From: an uncultured Eubacterium sp. | GTDB lineage: Bacteria; Bacillota; Clostridia; Lachnospirales; Lachnospiraceae | Length of the DNA stretch: 6,476 bases | Assembly (NCBI GenBank): GCA_910586045.1 | Contig: CAJUIH010000140.1 | Location: 1 to 6,476 of the forward strand | Reading direction: 5' to 3' | Shown here: piece after piece, positions 6,363-6,476 of the stretch | How the letters are laid out: the number at the start of each line of letters is the position of its first letter | Position numbering within the stretch: the stretch's first letter is position 1 | Notes under the pieces: generated by a model | What the model was told of the DNA's origin: nothing | The model's database searches: none | Seen by the model: only the letters and a program-made list of their open reading frames with translations | Position numbers and translations under genes: made by a program

Positions 6363-6476
6363 ACGTCAGACTTATTATACAACGAAAATAATCTAATTGG
6401 TAGACTGTACCGTTATTTTTATGTTTATTTTAAAACTTTTTCCGCACCAACTATTGAAACCCTGTTTCTGCTGGTA
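6363..6476 (+). CDS. Putative transposase N-terminus, runs off the window; start codon appears to be ACG
   Basis: A frame open from 6357 to the window edge encodes, after ACG at 6363, residues SDLLYNENNLIGRLYRYFYV followed by a segment ending in SAPTIETLFLLV. From memory this resembles the N-terminus of DDE-type (IS4-like) transposases of Clostridia, which act in the cytoplasm to move their insertion sequence; the catalytic DDE residues would lie beyond the window. No ATG, GTG or TTG is available in frame; a TGA at 6354-6356 closes it upstream. GAAAGAGAGTG (6345-6355) is a plausible ribosome binding site seven bases before ACG, so a single change from ATG to ACG would explain the layout. It may be a start-codon-dead pseudogene or use ACG rarely. 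The TTG at 6359 is in another frame and stops after ten codons. At least 38 codons are seen. Confidence 0.5.

Noticed and set aside
6359..6391. TTG start for the right-edge gene
   Set aside because: It has good spacing from the ribosome binding site, but the frame stops after ten codons; the protein-like frame is a different one.

Overview
The window looks like chromosomal DNA from a Gram-positive anaerobe of the Clostridia, probably Lachnospiraceae-like. This is inferred from strong AGGAGG-type ribosome binding sites, mid-range GC in the genes with AT-rich gaps, a one-piece dCache chemoreceptor and a small SEC-C protein of a type common in that group. No rRNA, tRNA or CRISPR array is visible.

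Layout from left to right. Five convincing genes all lie on the minus strand, so transcription runs from right to left. At the left edge is a 70-residue single-pass membrane protein (62-274). It follows 81 bases behind a 681-residue methyl-accepting chemotaxis protein (356-2401) whose sensor domain carries most of the amino-acid-binding signature of dCache domains. Upstream of that lies a 122-residue glyoxalase I-like VOC protein (2501-2869) with all four metal ligands. Next comes a 169-residue SEC-C zinc-binding protein (3005-3514) with its own strong promoter and a terminator behind it. The largest exported product is a 651-residue secreted protein (3845-5800): signal peptide, Ig-like domain, beta-rich region, Gly/Ser/Thr/Pro linker and an unrecognised C-terminal domain.

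From 5801 to about 6360 there is an AT-rich gap without a credible gene. At the right edge, on the plus strand, a reading frame runs off the window and resembles the N-terminus of a DDE-type insertion-sequence transposase. It has a plausible ribosome binding site, but ACG stands where an ATG would be expected.

The genes do not form one obvious pathway. A perfect 13-bp terminator (3646-3679) and a near-consensus promoter (3577-3605) separate the secreted protein from the SEC-C gene, and a second terminator (2947-2991) separates the SEC-C gene from the VOC gene. The chemoreceptor and the small membrane protein may be co-transcribed, since no clear terminator lies between them. I found no complete undescribed system. 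The best leads are the secreted multidomain protein, a two-tier hairpin at 3721-3759, and the transposase with an altered start.
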